A DNA stretch of 24,187 bases from Bigelowiella natans CCMP2755 (lineage: Eukaryota; Cercozoa; Chlorarachniophyceae). The DNA lies in NCBI GenBank assembly GCA_000320545.1, contig ADNK01000524.1:1-24187 (forward strand), given 5' to 3'. This document shows positions 11,484 to 20,948 of this stretch, piece by piece. The notes beneath the pieces were generated by a model that was not told where the DNA came from, ran no database searches, and worked only from the letters and a program-made list of their open reading frames with translations. The position numbers were made by a program, and so were the translations under genes. The stretch's first letter is position 1; every line of letters starts with the position of its first letter.

Positions 11484-11900
11484 TATCGAGCACACACACG
11501 CTAAGATGACGACAATCATGATTCGACGCGCGCACCAATATCATCGTGTCTTTTTGCCATACATCATGTAAAATAGATCAATGATTAAAAAATTTGTACG
11601 TACTAAGTATAAAAGACTCATGATTTGGAAAGGAATTCGGTCGGAAACGAAGCAAAAAAACTACTACCTCCAGGTGTCACGTATGGGACTGGCTATGTGG
11701 GAGGACGACGACTGGTGGAGGGTCATCACTCGCATAATGAAAACCAATAGAGAGTATACGTCGACGATGCACGGAGAGGAAACATCCTAATTTACAGCAC
11801 CACCATATACAAGATCAAACGATCGATCGATCGAGAGTATACTTCTTCATTTTCCCTACTCATGGGCCTTGCCGCTGTTTTAGCTTGCAAAAGCATACAC

Positions 11901-11941
<41 letters not shown>

Positions 11942-12767
11942 TGCACACATATCCAACCAAACGCACATCGATGTCATATACCTCCTTTAAAGAACATGAT
12001 TCCCGTCCTGTGTGACGCCGTGACAATATCGTTCTCTGCGTCTGACGGCCTTCCCGCAGGTTTCCGAGCTTGGATTCTGTGTGTAAGAGCGCGGAGGGAA
12101 AGTACACCGCGGAGGCAAAGCGTCTCGATATCGACCGCTTTGTACGCGGGATGATGGTAGTTGTTTTGCTGTTGGCCGACGATGTAAATGAAACTCATAG
12201 TCTTCAATACGCATGCATGTTACTCAAGGCTAATCCCGACGACACGCCACTCGGCGGCGAAACACCACACAGCTTCGGGTAGGTGGAAGATATATTTACA
12301 ACTGTGGAAAAATGCACAGGCACACGCACACGCACACACACGTGAATATCAGGGGATGAATATGACTTTAAAATCGTCGTGGTCGTCGCTGTCATCATCA
12401 TATCGTTCCTTTCTTGACTACTACTCCACGACAGCTATTGGCTAGCAGCGCGTGGCGGGATGAAAGGGATTAGCGCACTGATCGTATGTTGCAAATTCTG
12501 AAGATAAAAGATTGAATATATATATGTGTATATATATACATATATAAATATAAATATGCTTTATTTTTGACTCATATTTTAGAATAGCTTTGCATTTCTG
12601 TCTCCACTATCAAACTCCCCCCATCATATTATGTTTACATTATCATTGCGTGTGATAGACTTCGATCGTGACGTCCCCCCCCCCTCCCCATGGCTGGCTC
12701 GGGTGCAGCGACCATTCTCCTATGCATCCAGCTTCGTATGCACTGGTGTGGTATCGTATGTGCGAAT

Positions 12768-12818
<51 letters not shown>

Positions 12819-14606
12819 ATGCGTGTATGCGTGTTGGGCGCTTTTATTCTTGTAAGTTTTAGTAGTAACCTGGTTTGCCTGCTATGTCTTCCACGGCAAA
12901 CTAGTGCGCTGCGGGCTCGGCGGCAGTGGAGGCGATCCTTCAAGAACTCACCCAAACGCTGCGGAAGGTGCTCGTGCGTGTGTGTGTGTGTGTAAGAAAG
13001 AGGGAGAGAGAGAGATGTCTTGGATATAAGATGTGTGTGTGTGTGTGGTAGTCGGGCCACGACGGGAAGAAGCAGCAGTCCTCTTCCTCCCCCCCTTTTG
13101 GAACGCTATTTGAGGTCGAACCCAGCGGCGAAGAGGGCACCTTTCTCGTCAAGGAAGCGGTAATGCACGATGAATTATGACGGCGACAGTAGTAGTTGGA
13201 GGACCAAAAAAGGGGGGATGGAAGGTGAAGGAAGAACCCAGACATTTTGCCCTTATTCTATTCGATTGGCGGTGTATATTTACGTGCCTCTATAACAAAG
13301 CACCTTCTCCGCGCGCGCGCGCACACACACACACACAGTCGTACATATCCATACAATTGATCCTCGGTAGGGCTCACAGCGGTACGTCTGTCTCGACGAA
13401 GGCGCAGGCGAATGGGAAGGTGCACGAGGTCTAATCGTCATCTCGGTAGTATCTATGATAGGAATAGTGTAGTAGTAGTAGTAGGAGGAGGAGGAGGAGA
13501 TGGGGGGACGAATACTAATTTATTGCTGTTATTACTAATCTGGCTGGTACTACCAAATGACGCTACCAGCGACCTGCTCCCCTCGCTTATCCTCACAACA
13601 CACGAATCATCATCATCATCATTAGCGCCGCGGTGGCCGCTTCAAACCCGAACATTTCCATGCTCTGCCTATCGACTCTTCGGCCTGCGCCTTCATCTCT
13701 CCCAGGAGAGGGGAGGAGACACGGATACATGAGGACGGGCTTGGAGACGGAAAGCTTCGGCTTCTGGAAGGCGCTGACGATGATTTCACGGAATTCGTTA
13801 AAGAGGAGCAAGCTTCGAGCGGGAGATTCCGCCTGCGCGTGCGGGGCTCTGGCCACGTCCTGCATGCCCCTCCGCAAGACGGCGCAGCTATACGTGGCAT
13901 GTCGGCGGAAGTGGGTGGCGACGAAAACGGGGTGACACGATCCCAGAGGGCTGTTCGTTGGATCCGAATGAACCTCGTCTTCGCTCTCGGGGAGATGGGA
14001 GCGGCCGCGTTCTTCGCGACCAATCGCCAAGAAGGGAAAGAGAACGATAAAGCTTCTGCGGCAAAACGCGGCGGCACCCTCGAAACGCTGATCCAAATGG
14101 CCCTGGAGGAGGAGGTTGAACACGATCAACAGCTCGTGAGAATCTTGCTAGGAGCGATTGCGGACATTGCTGCTGGCGGCTTGGCCGGTGGTGGCGGTAG
14201 AGATCCTGTGGATAGCGCTATCGCTGTATTGGCAAAGTTCCTAGGTGGTGCGCGCAAGGATCCCAAGGAGTGGTCTGCCCACGATGACAGCCACCGTCTA
14301 TTTACTCCTGGAGATATGATCCGTATCACAGCGGCCTCAGGGTTGATGAAAATCATCGCTGCAGCAGTTGCTGGGAGGGGGAAAAGGAGAGGTAGAGAGC
14401 GAAGCAATAATGGAGAGAGCGAGGAGTTTCCCTCATCCTTGGTAGGAGCTTTGGCGAAGGCACTCACGGACCCATGCGGCTACGTTCAGTGGCTCGCTCT
14501 GCAGTGTCTACTAAAAATCGGTAGCAATGATGCTGTCAACGTAGCGATTCGCGCTATGCATAGCCACTGGTTCGACGCCACATTGACAAAGCAGTTCACG
14601 TTTTAA
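8731..14606 (+). CDS. PhyH-family Fe(II)/2-oxoglutarate oxygenase fused to HEAT-like repeats
   Basis: Predicted non-haem iron dioxygenase of the phytanoyl-CoA dioxygenase superfamily; substrate unknown. Phase-matched exons: 8731-8829, 8907-8960, 9019-9084, 9181-9299, 9432-9510, 9911-9976, 10149-10185, 10352-10429, 10793-10836, 10993-11045, 11217-11253, 11331-11389, 11674-11721, 12060-12278, 12435-12483, 12905-12967, 13052-13159 and 13626-14606; about 752 residues. Oxygenase motifs: LLNDEQMRQFV then DGFVVI, WNPGNN, ALTSILGPNYHEHAHR, YHKD (iron ligands about H142 and D144), WAM|VLFFPQETP, GPTGVIAGTQY, IVHFDLVHRGN (third ligand about H211), NKVRYMLK (2OG-binding Arg about R223) and LPIWCHVWDWLCG. 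Helical repeats follow: RLDIDRFVRGM, LAARGGMKGISALI, AVEAILQELTQTLRK, VRWIRMNLVFALGEMG, YVQWLALQCLLKIGS, ending WFDATLTKQFTF. The junction into the last exon is uncertain: acceptors at 13626 or 13706 are possible, and an extra exon near 13371-13419 cannot be excluded. An upstream exon before 8731 is also possible. Confidence 0.92.
10278..10326. repeat. (CTC)n microsatellite in a PhyH/HEAT gene intron
   Basis: A pyrimidine-only triplet run on the sense strand ends about 25 nt before the acceptor of the exon starting at 10352, so it may act as an oversized polypyrimidine tract. Confidence 0.95.
11124..11192. repeat. (CT)n(TG)n composite microsatellite in a PhyH/HEAT gene intron
   Basis: About 18 CT units pass into about 16 TG units. 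The tract ends about 25 nt before the short exon at 11217-11253, whose own acceptor (ctaaaaaaag) lacks a normal pyrimidine tract. Confidence 0.95.
11427..11480. repeat. (TA)n microsatellite
   Basis: A nearly pure TA run lies just after the donor of the exon ending at 11389, inside the intron to 11674. Confidence 0.95.
11899..11941. repeat. (CACG)n tetranucleotide microsatellite
   Basis: About ten repeats of ACGC lie in the intron between 11722 and 12059. The run is open in several frames on both strands, which explains the repetitive short ORFs there. Confidence 0.95.
12770..12820. repeat. (TA)n(TG)n composite microsatellite
   Basis: A TA run followed by TG units lies in the intron between exons 12435-12483 and 12905-12967 of the PhyH/HEAT gene. 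Confidence 0.95.
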
Positions 14607-15182
14607 TTGATATCGGTAACAATTGACGTGCATCTTCCTGCTCCTGGCAAACCTGCAATATTTTAAGATTTGTGCTTTACATCTTGCGCTGCGCGTCCGT
14701 CACATCTCTAACTAGACATGTACGTATGTAGAGATTGCTATTGCGCTTATTATGTGCATATGGCTGCGGTGGCATATCCAGCCGACTGCTGGTGTCTGAA
14801 TGTGCCAAAGTGGATCAGCAGATCCGCATATCGCGTGCATTTTTGCTGTTCCTACTATATCGGTCGCAGATATGTTGCACATATACAGATGATATCATCG
14901 TGTGGAAAAGTTTCACGTAAATGCCAAGTATTTAACGAGCGCAGCAATCAACATGTGACAGAACAGCTTGCCGCGTCTTTAAAATTAATTACTCTTAACA
15001 TAGATTTAGCATTCACAAGGCCATACGCACATACATACACACACACACACACACACTTGCAGGCACACGATATATAATCTAGATAACATTTATTTCCTTG
15101 ATACTAGGTGGAGGCTGAGCTGTCACCAACAGAACGATCAATGGATTGATTACATCTTCCGACCGAACTATATTATTTACAA
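14607..15182. other. Intergenic region between convergent genes
   Basis: The stretch lies between the stop of the PhyH/HEAT gene and the stop of the WW-domain gene. It contains a (CA)n run at about 15034-15055 and A/T-rich segments suited to 3' end formation. I see no exon in it. Confidence 0.6.
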
Positions 15183-15370
15183 TTAGATTCCTAGCACTCC
15201 CCCTTTCCCGCCCGACCCTCCCGCGCGCTCCTTCTCGATACCGAACACTCCGAGTTCTTCTGGATCGAATCCTTGGCCTGCAATTAGGAATTTATTTATG
15301 AGGGGGGAGGGAACTAGTACGGCGAGGTTTGTTGAAGTGGAAGTATTGTGCGGGTTGCAAGCCGAGATAG

Positions 15371-15424
<54 letters not shown>

Positions 15425-15572
15425 TTCATTCATAGTATCAAAATAGTTAAAAGGTAATATTGTCGTCGTAGTCGTCCTCTTGCCTTTTTTTCTGGCCGCC
15501 CTTTTCTCCTCCTCGATTCTCCTCTCTCGTTCAATTCTTCAGGGAAAAGAGGGGCGCGCGCACACAGAAACA

Positions 15573-15605
<33 letters not shown>

Positions 15606-16125
15606 GTCAGAGCACCAGCGATGGTATATTTGATCTCTCGTTAGGGTAGGCCAGTAAACATTCCGTCTCTTGAAACAGTCTCCGCCAACTTCGAGGAGGA
15701 GCGACAGCCACTGCTATTGCTCCCCCTTCTCCTCATCCTCTTCCTACTACTACTGTTACTTTTGCTCCTACCGTTCCTCCGGTGTTTCCGTGGAGATGAG
15801 ATTGATCTTGGACGTGATCTCCTCATTGCGGCCTTCGAGGCTTTCGAGCTCTTTTTCCAGGTTCTAAGCAAAGAAGCAACAGCAGCCATTATTGTTATGG
15901 ATCATTAGCATATCATAGATTCTTATTATGTAAAAGTAGGCCCTTCGTGTGTGCGGTAGTAGTAGTAGTAGCAGTAGGATAAATGCGGCATTAATTTTTA
16001 CTGCTACTTCTACTTCCACTATTACTACTACTCGCACAACCTCTAGAACGTCGCGCTTGAAGACGATCAGCCTATCCAGCTCGTGGCGCTCCTCCTGCAC
16101 CCAGGGCAGAACCAAAAGTGAGGAG

Positions 16126-16162
<37 letters not shown>

Positions 16163-16504
16163 GAGAGGCACAAAGAATGACATATAGAAGATCATGTTTT
16201 TCTAGGTCTTCTAGCGCATGTGTTGTCATCTCCATATTCCTTCTATCCTCCTCCTCCTCCCGCTTTCTCTCCCACTTACGATGAGGCGGTCGCGCTCCCA
16301 TTCGGCCTGCGCCTTCGCGACTCGGACTTGTTCCTCTGTTGGCCCCTGTAAGGGGGGGGGGGAGAGACGAGGAGGGGGAGGAACAGGGAGCGATGGCATT
16401 ATTACTTTTAGAATTTATTGGAAAAGTGGTAATGAGTAGGACGTAGAGGTGTAAACAGATCGAATCGACGAGGAGATGCGCAAGAAAGAACCAGGGCAAG
16501 GGGC

Positions 16505-16536
<32 letters not shown>

Positions 16537-16664
16537 CATACACAGCAACATACATCGTCCTCCAGCTTCTTTAGAGCCACTTTATCCTCGTATCTCAATA
16601 TAGGCGGTGAGCTAGTTGCGACACCAGTCTCGCTGTTGTAGTAGTAGGGCCTGGCAAGGACGCA

Positions 16665-16713
<49 letters not shown>

Positions 16714-17393
16714 GCACACACACACACATACGAAAGCACGTGAATATCTTTCCTACTGCCACTGATATTATCTATCCCTTCCTCACTTTCCTTTTCCCTC
16801 ACCCTCCTCGCCTTATTTATCATCATCAACGGTAGAAAAAAAATACGAAACATGATATAGCTTACTCTCCAGTCTTCTCGTGATACACAACGTCCCATCC
16901 ATCCGGAAGCTCAGCTAAGTCGGCTGTTGGAGAGTAAGTTTGCATGGGTGAGGAGGGTGTTTAAGCAACTTCAATACAAACAACGAAAAGACTGCTGCTT
17001 TGGCTATTGAAACTCGATTATGAGCTTATATAGTTGAAGAGGGACCAAACAAGTTCGCCATTGCTTTTGCTACTACCACTATCAGTTTCATCATCATCAT
17101 TTTCATCATCATCATCCTCATCTTCGTCCTAATTTCGTGGCCATGGTTACCACTGAGCTTCGGCGGGACGATGCGCTTTGTTCCATCATCATCTTCCTCA
17201 ATAGTGACGCGGAAGTTCTTAAAGAAGGGAAGAAGAAACAACAGGAGAGAAAGAACAAGGAGAAGTATGGTAGTAGAGGAGGGTACATTGAAAATGGAAA
17301 TTGAGGGTGATGCTGAGACTGACGAGCATAGAACAACCGTTCCGATGGTTTTACCACAAATGGGATATACATTCCAACGCCCACGATACTCAT
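15183..17393 (-). CDS. WW-domain protein with charged coiled coil
   Basis: Exons in transcript order are 17355-17393, 17151-17217, 16866-16923, 16554-16650, 16280-16345, 16041-16094, 15772-15863, 15484-15536 and 15183-15277, phases agreeing at every junction, about 206 residues. After NFRVTIEEDDDGTKRIVPP comes a WW domain at about 41-71 (LPDGWDVVYHEKTG, then PYYYNSETG); W45, the YYY block and Asn60 are present, but the second Trp is replaced (GVATSSPP). Then follows a long charged helical region: YEDKVALKKLEDD, AKAQAEWERDRLI, EERHELDRLIVFKRDVLE, LEKELESLEGRNEEI and IERERRIEEEKRAARKK. The C-terminus is QGFDPEELGVFGIEKERAGG and Gly-rich. The last intron starts with GC (AAAAAAG|gcaaga), a recognised minor donor class. 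I infer a scaffold or adaptor binding proline-rich ligands weakly, if at all. The first exon rests on an ATG after an A/G-rich leader and could be replaced by an upstream exon. Confidence 0.8.
15558..15604. repeat. (CA)n microsatellite in a WW-gene intron
   Basis: A CA run follows GCGCGC. On the sense strand it reads (TG)n, upstream of the acceptor at 15537. Confidence 0.95.
15641..15710 (-). other. Possible alternative terminal exon of the WW gene
   Basis: From a gcag acceptor this stretch is phase-compatible with the donor at 15771-15772 and would give a short ending, KLAETVSRDGMFTGLP, before TAA. The main model skips it because the exon at 15484-15536 continues the charged helix (PEER|IERERRIEEE). 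It could be an alternative 3' end or chance. Confidence 0.3.
16667..16728. repeat. (CA)n(CG)n(CA)n composite microsatellite
   Basis: The tract consists entirely of alternating purine and pyrimidine and could adopt Z-DNA. On the sense strand of the WW gene it ends about 16 nt before the acceptor of the exon carrying the second half of the WW domain. Confidence 0.95.
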
Positions 17394-17709
17394 TCTCCTC
17401 CTTCTCCTTCTCATATGTACAGCAATACCTCAGGGTCCACCATCTCCCTCTCCTCGTCTTTGCTCTTGTCCCTATACTGATAAGTGGTGTTGCACATCGT
17501 CATTTTCATCAAACATCTCTAATTGCCTCTCTGAAATAACCTCGGAACGCAATTGTTCTACGGACCAAAAGATCTGTCCCTACCCTTCTTCTTTTTGTTT
17601 CAGAGATTACTAATTAAACTAACAGAAACTATTCCTCCTCACCTCTTCGTCCAAGGGAGCGGGGTCCACCTACATTAAGGTAACAAGCGTGAACGAGCAT
17701 GGAAGAATA

Positions 17710-17743
<34 letters not shown>

Positions 17744-17787
17744 ATAATCAGAATGTGGTAGGAAAAGGTTGTGGTATGTATTGGGGT

Positions 17788-17828
<41 letters not shown>

Positions 17829-18317
17829 AGGGAGGGAGATAATCAGAATGTGGTAGGAAAAGGTTGTTGTATGTATTGGGGAGAGAAGAGATAAGGAGGA
17901 ACAGGATACGTATCGGATTATATGGATATGACCCTTTTCTTTTTTTTCCTGGGCGGAGTGAAAGAGGCATGCGCGCGTAATTGCAGACGTTGCAAACGAA
18001 GTGCAAGCTGGCCTATAGTCGGGTTTCGACTGACACAACCAACCATGACGGTAAGAAAGGGGGGGATGGACGCGAACATGCGGTCGCATTAATTTATGAC
18101 AACGAGTCTCCGCTGCAGCTCAGACATCGTCAGATCCATGTGATTTGCTATATGAACTAAACGTATCTATTGCGCTAGTGTTACCACCTTGCGAGATTTA
18201 GGCCTTGGAATGCATATCCTAAGAGGAGAGAGAGAGTAAAGGAGAGAGTAAAGGTTTGCCTGAAAGTCCAGAGACAAATGTGTCGAAAATGAAGATGGTG
18301 GAATTCATTAACCATTT
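17394..18317. other. Intergenic region rich in (GA)n
   Basis: The region lies upstream of the WW gene and downstream of the next minus-strand gene. It holds two (GA)n tracts (about 17709-17740 and 17790-17830) and a duplicated unique segment. I see no convincing exon. Confidence 0.55.
17741..17881. repeat. Two-copy tandem duplication, period 95 bp
   Basis: A 46-bp unique segment beginning gagataatcagaatgtgg occurs at about 17741-17786 and 17836-17881 with essentially one mismatch (ttgtgg/ttgttg). Each copy is preceded by a (GA)n tract, so slippage or unequal exchange in the tract is a likely origin. Confidence 0.85.
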
Positions 18318-18807
18318 CTAGTAGGGCCCAATACGAGGCCTCCGCTTGCGGCAGAGGCGATTAGGAGGAGGAGGAGAAGGGAGGCGCTTGCCATGGCTTT
18401 GTTTCCAGAGATCCACAACAATAATGAGAAGCTGTGGCTCCGGAACTTTTGGGTGGGTGTGGGGGAGAGGTGCGACAGAATTTCTCCTCTTATTTTTATT
18501 GTCGTAGGTTGTGAAAAACATGCTATTTTCGCCTAACCACAGGCGGTTTTGACACAAAGATCAGCAGTTTTCAGGCCATTTCGAAGTGTTCTTCTATCCT
18601 GCGCCATCACCGTTGACAAGTCGCAGCACGTAGAAACCTGTGTCCATCTGACTTTCCCCTGCGGCTTGAGTATGTGGTTGTCGCAGGATGAAGATCTAGG
18701 ATGTTTATGCGAAGAATGAGATCAGCTCCAGCTGATCGCTCCCGCTCCACGTCCTTCTTCGGTCCGAGGAAGACATCGCGCAGCACTAGCTGCTTCATTT
18801 CAGAGAC
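18318..18807 (-). CDS. Unrecognised gene, one or two exons
   Basis: I do not recognise the product. An exon at 18618-18807 reads VSEMKQLVLRDVFLGPKKD, then SAGADLILRINILDLHP and GKSDGHRFLRAAT. It joins in phase 1 to 18318-18445, reading PEPQLLIIVVDLWKQ, a Pro tract and a basic end CRKRRPRIGPY before TAG. The ATG at 18798 could be the start, giving roughly 100 residues, or a good acceptor (tgttccag at 18808) could attach upstream exons. The donor of the first exon is not certain: reading straight on gives a stop at 18607. The presumed start is only about 70 bp from the 5' end of the U2 snRNA gene on the other strand. If upstream exons exist, U2 would be nested in an intron in antisense orientation. 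Confidence 0.5.
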
Positions 18808-18871
18808 CTGGAACAGCAGAACAGATCAGGAGTGATGAGCCCATATTCTGAAGCCATTGGGGATCTAGATC

Positions 18872-19060
18872 ATACAATCTCGGTTCTTTGCTGAGATCAA
18901 GTGTAGTACCTGTTCTTATCAGCTTAATCTCTGATACACGGCTCATGCAGCCGCATTCTTAAGATTAAACTTATTTTTGAACCTTGAGGAAGCACCATAG
19001 CTCGCTATGGCCTCCTCATAAGTAGCTTCGGTCTTACACATTGCAACCGAGTGCTGCTGG
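18872..19060 (+). ncRNA. U2: U2 spliceosomal snRNA
   Basis: U2 snRNA pairs with the intron branch point in the spliceosome. The block CTGAGATCAAGTGTAGTACC followed by TGTTCTTATCAGCTTAAT and CTCTGATAC is near-identical to eukaryotic U2. Visible parts in order are stem I (TCTCGG 18878-18883 with CTGAGA 18891-18896), the branch-point recognition sequence GTGTAGTA (18901-18908), stem IIa (ATCAG/CTGAT), stem IIb (CGGCT 18939-18943 with AGCCG 18949-18953), Sm site in TTATTTTTGA (18971-18980), stem-loop III (CCATAG ctcg CTATGG with flanking GAGGA/TCCTC) and stem-loop IV (AGTAGC 19021-19026 with GCTGCT 19053-19058; loop containing ATTGCA). The length of about 189 nt is normal. Ends are placed by analogy and could shift by a few bases. 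It has no introns and its own orientation, so it is an independent snRNA gene. Confidence 0.94.
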
Positions 19061-20948
19061 TGCCTATGGTACCCCCCAATCAAAAACACTACCAATGATC
19101 AACTTCGTTGCTGTGCACTGAACAACTAGAAAACAACACCATGCCCCTGCAGCAAATCTTTCACTGAGTCGGATACCAATCTATATCCCTAAGTGGCTAT
19201 TCAATTGGTCCTCGGAACGCAACGCATGATGATTTCGAAACTGAACATAGCAGGCATTGTGCCTTTCTGAAAGTTTGATGGTGTGTGGTAGAATAGCGTA
19301 GTAGCATGGTAAAAGCAGCCGCATGAATTTTGGCGATACTAATGATGATTGATGTGATAATGGATTATTAATGGTCATTCATAGCGATGGCGATGACGTC
19401 TAGTCGTCTTCAATACACACGGCAGTTTAGCGATGGAATGCTCCTGCCATTGTATGTGCATGGAACGGATGTAATTAATCAATTAAATTTGTTCTAAAAC
19501 CACCATTCACATGTTAATTCATTCAACTCGACGGTACGGAGCTGAACACTAGTCCTCTGCTGGTCACCTGTAAATATCTAGACATGCTAGCCGCCGGCGG
19601 ATGCAAAGTGAAGCTCTCACTCTTCACAGTGGTCTTGCTTGAACTGATGATCACTTCACCAATGGAAACGCTTGACTTGCGTTCACTCCTTCACACACGT
19701 GTGCGCAGTCTGCAGCCACGCTCACATTGTTTACAATTTGATCATACGATTCAGAGCTTGCAGCCCATATAGTTGCGGGACGCAATGCTAGAATGATGTG
19801 AACATGATGCACGCGTTCCCGCAGACCATTGTCAACGATTACCTTGTTTTCCGCTTCGCATCAGCACTTTTTATGTGATGAAGTGCTTGCTGCTTCTCAA
19901 CACTAGAACTTACTGTGCATCCTGTTGTTATGCAAGCAGCCACGTCCATCGCAGCACCATCATGCATCGCATTAGTTTTGATCGGAAGCGTGGATGATGC
20001 AATGATGCTTGACACTAGGACAGCATGCGCTAGCATGTGCGTGGAGCCATGCGCATGATGCGCAAAGGAGGCGCCGTTCGCATTCAATGGTGCACTGTGT
20101 TACAAAACCTAGATGTGCTGATGTAACAGAAAATTGTCGGTACTGACTTGTACGACATGGCCTCTTCCGATTCGGACTTAATAATTAGAATCAAGAAAGT
20201 AATGCACACATGTTCTTCACACCATGTGTTCTTTTACACACATGTTCTTTACACATGTACTAGAAGCACACATGTTCTTAAGCACACATGTCCTAGTCAG
20301 GGTACACGAATAGAGCCTTCTCGGCTATATTTGTGTGCATACAAGCATGGGCAGCATCGCATATTCTGGACATTGCACAGCAGTGCCGGGCACAGCCTAG
20401 CTAGCTTGCGGGAGACAGAACAGTGCCCCCAAAGATTGCATTTGCTGGCTGCACTGGAGATCATGGCAAAGTGTGCGTGCGTTATCGGTGCGCATGCAAC
20501 TAGAGTTCACAGCGTTGTTGTGTCAACACGATGTCACGTTATTTAGATGTTGTTGCTCTTGTTTGCAATTTAACTTTGAGAGAGAGCGGGTCGCAAGTGT
20601 TGGAGAAGAAATGTGGACCAGAATTGAAGGTGCTCTTCAAGTGTTGCTATGAACCCAAATGAAGGCAGACAATTGCAAAAAACAACGGCGAAACAAAAAT
20701 CAGCAACAATGAGTCAAATTTTGTGTTTTTTTTACATGATGATGACCAAATGAAGAGTTTCTTCTGTCCTAAATGACATTGACATCACCTTTCTTTGTAT
20801 CCAGAATGAAACGACGGAACAACATCTAATTGGGATTGAATTGCTAAGTTATGCACTAAATATGGCATCCTCGGAAAGGTTGCACATTCATATTTGCACA
20901 CAATGAAGAGAGAAGGGCGGGGGCACCGGTAAGAAGCTAGTATCAAGA
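19061..20948. other. Gene-poor region between U2 and the formin 3' end
   Basis: I see no exon that connects to a neighbour. A minus-strand ORF at 19839-20087 ends in a plausible helix (VEKQQALHHIKSADAKRK) but has no identifiable family. A minisatellite lies at 20204-20296. Much of the rest carries CATG- and GATG-rich sequence that may be old mobile-element remains. Confidence 0.45.
20204..20296. repeat. Minisatellite with ACACATGTTCTT units
   Basis: About five degenerate copies of acacatgttctt occur in 90 bp with irregular spacing. Each core ACATGT is itself palindromic. Confidence 0.8.

Noticed and set aside
11880-12107. ORFs with repeated Ala-Cys-Val-Arg or Thr-His-Ala-Arg
   Set aside because: They are translations of the (CACG)n microsatellite inside an intron of the PhyH/HEAT gene.
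12767-13245. Minus-strand ORFs rich in Thr-His and Tyr-Ile repeats
   Set aside because: They arise from (CA)n and (TA)n tracts and overlap well-supported plus-strand exons.
13593-14129. Long minus-strand ORFs (178 and 151 codons) opposite the last PhyH/HEAT exon
   Set aside because: They are antisense shadows: the plus strand carries the repeat motifs, matches exon phase and ends with a family-like C-terminus.
18320-18420. Signal-peptide-like reading MASASLLLLLLIAS on the minus strand
   Set aside because: It is produced by a CTC repeat. Another frame of the same exon gives a more protein-like, basic C-terminus that joins in phase.
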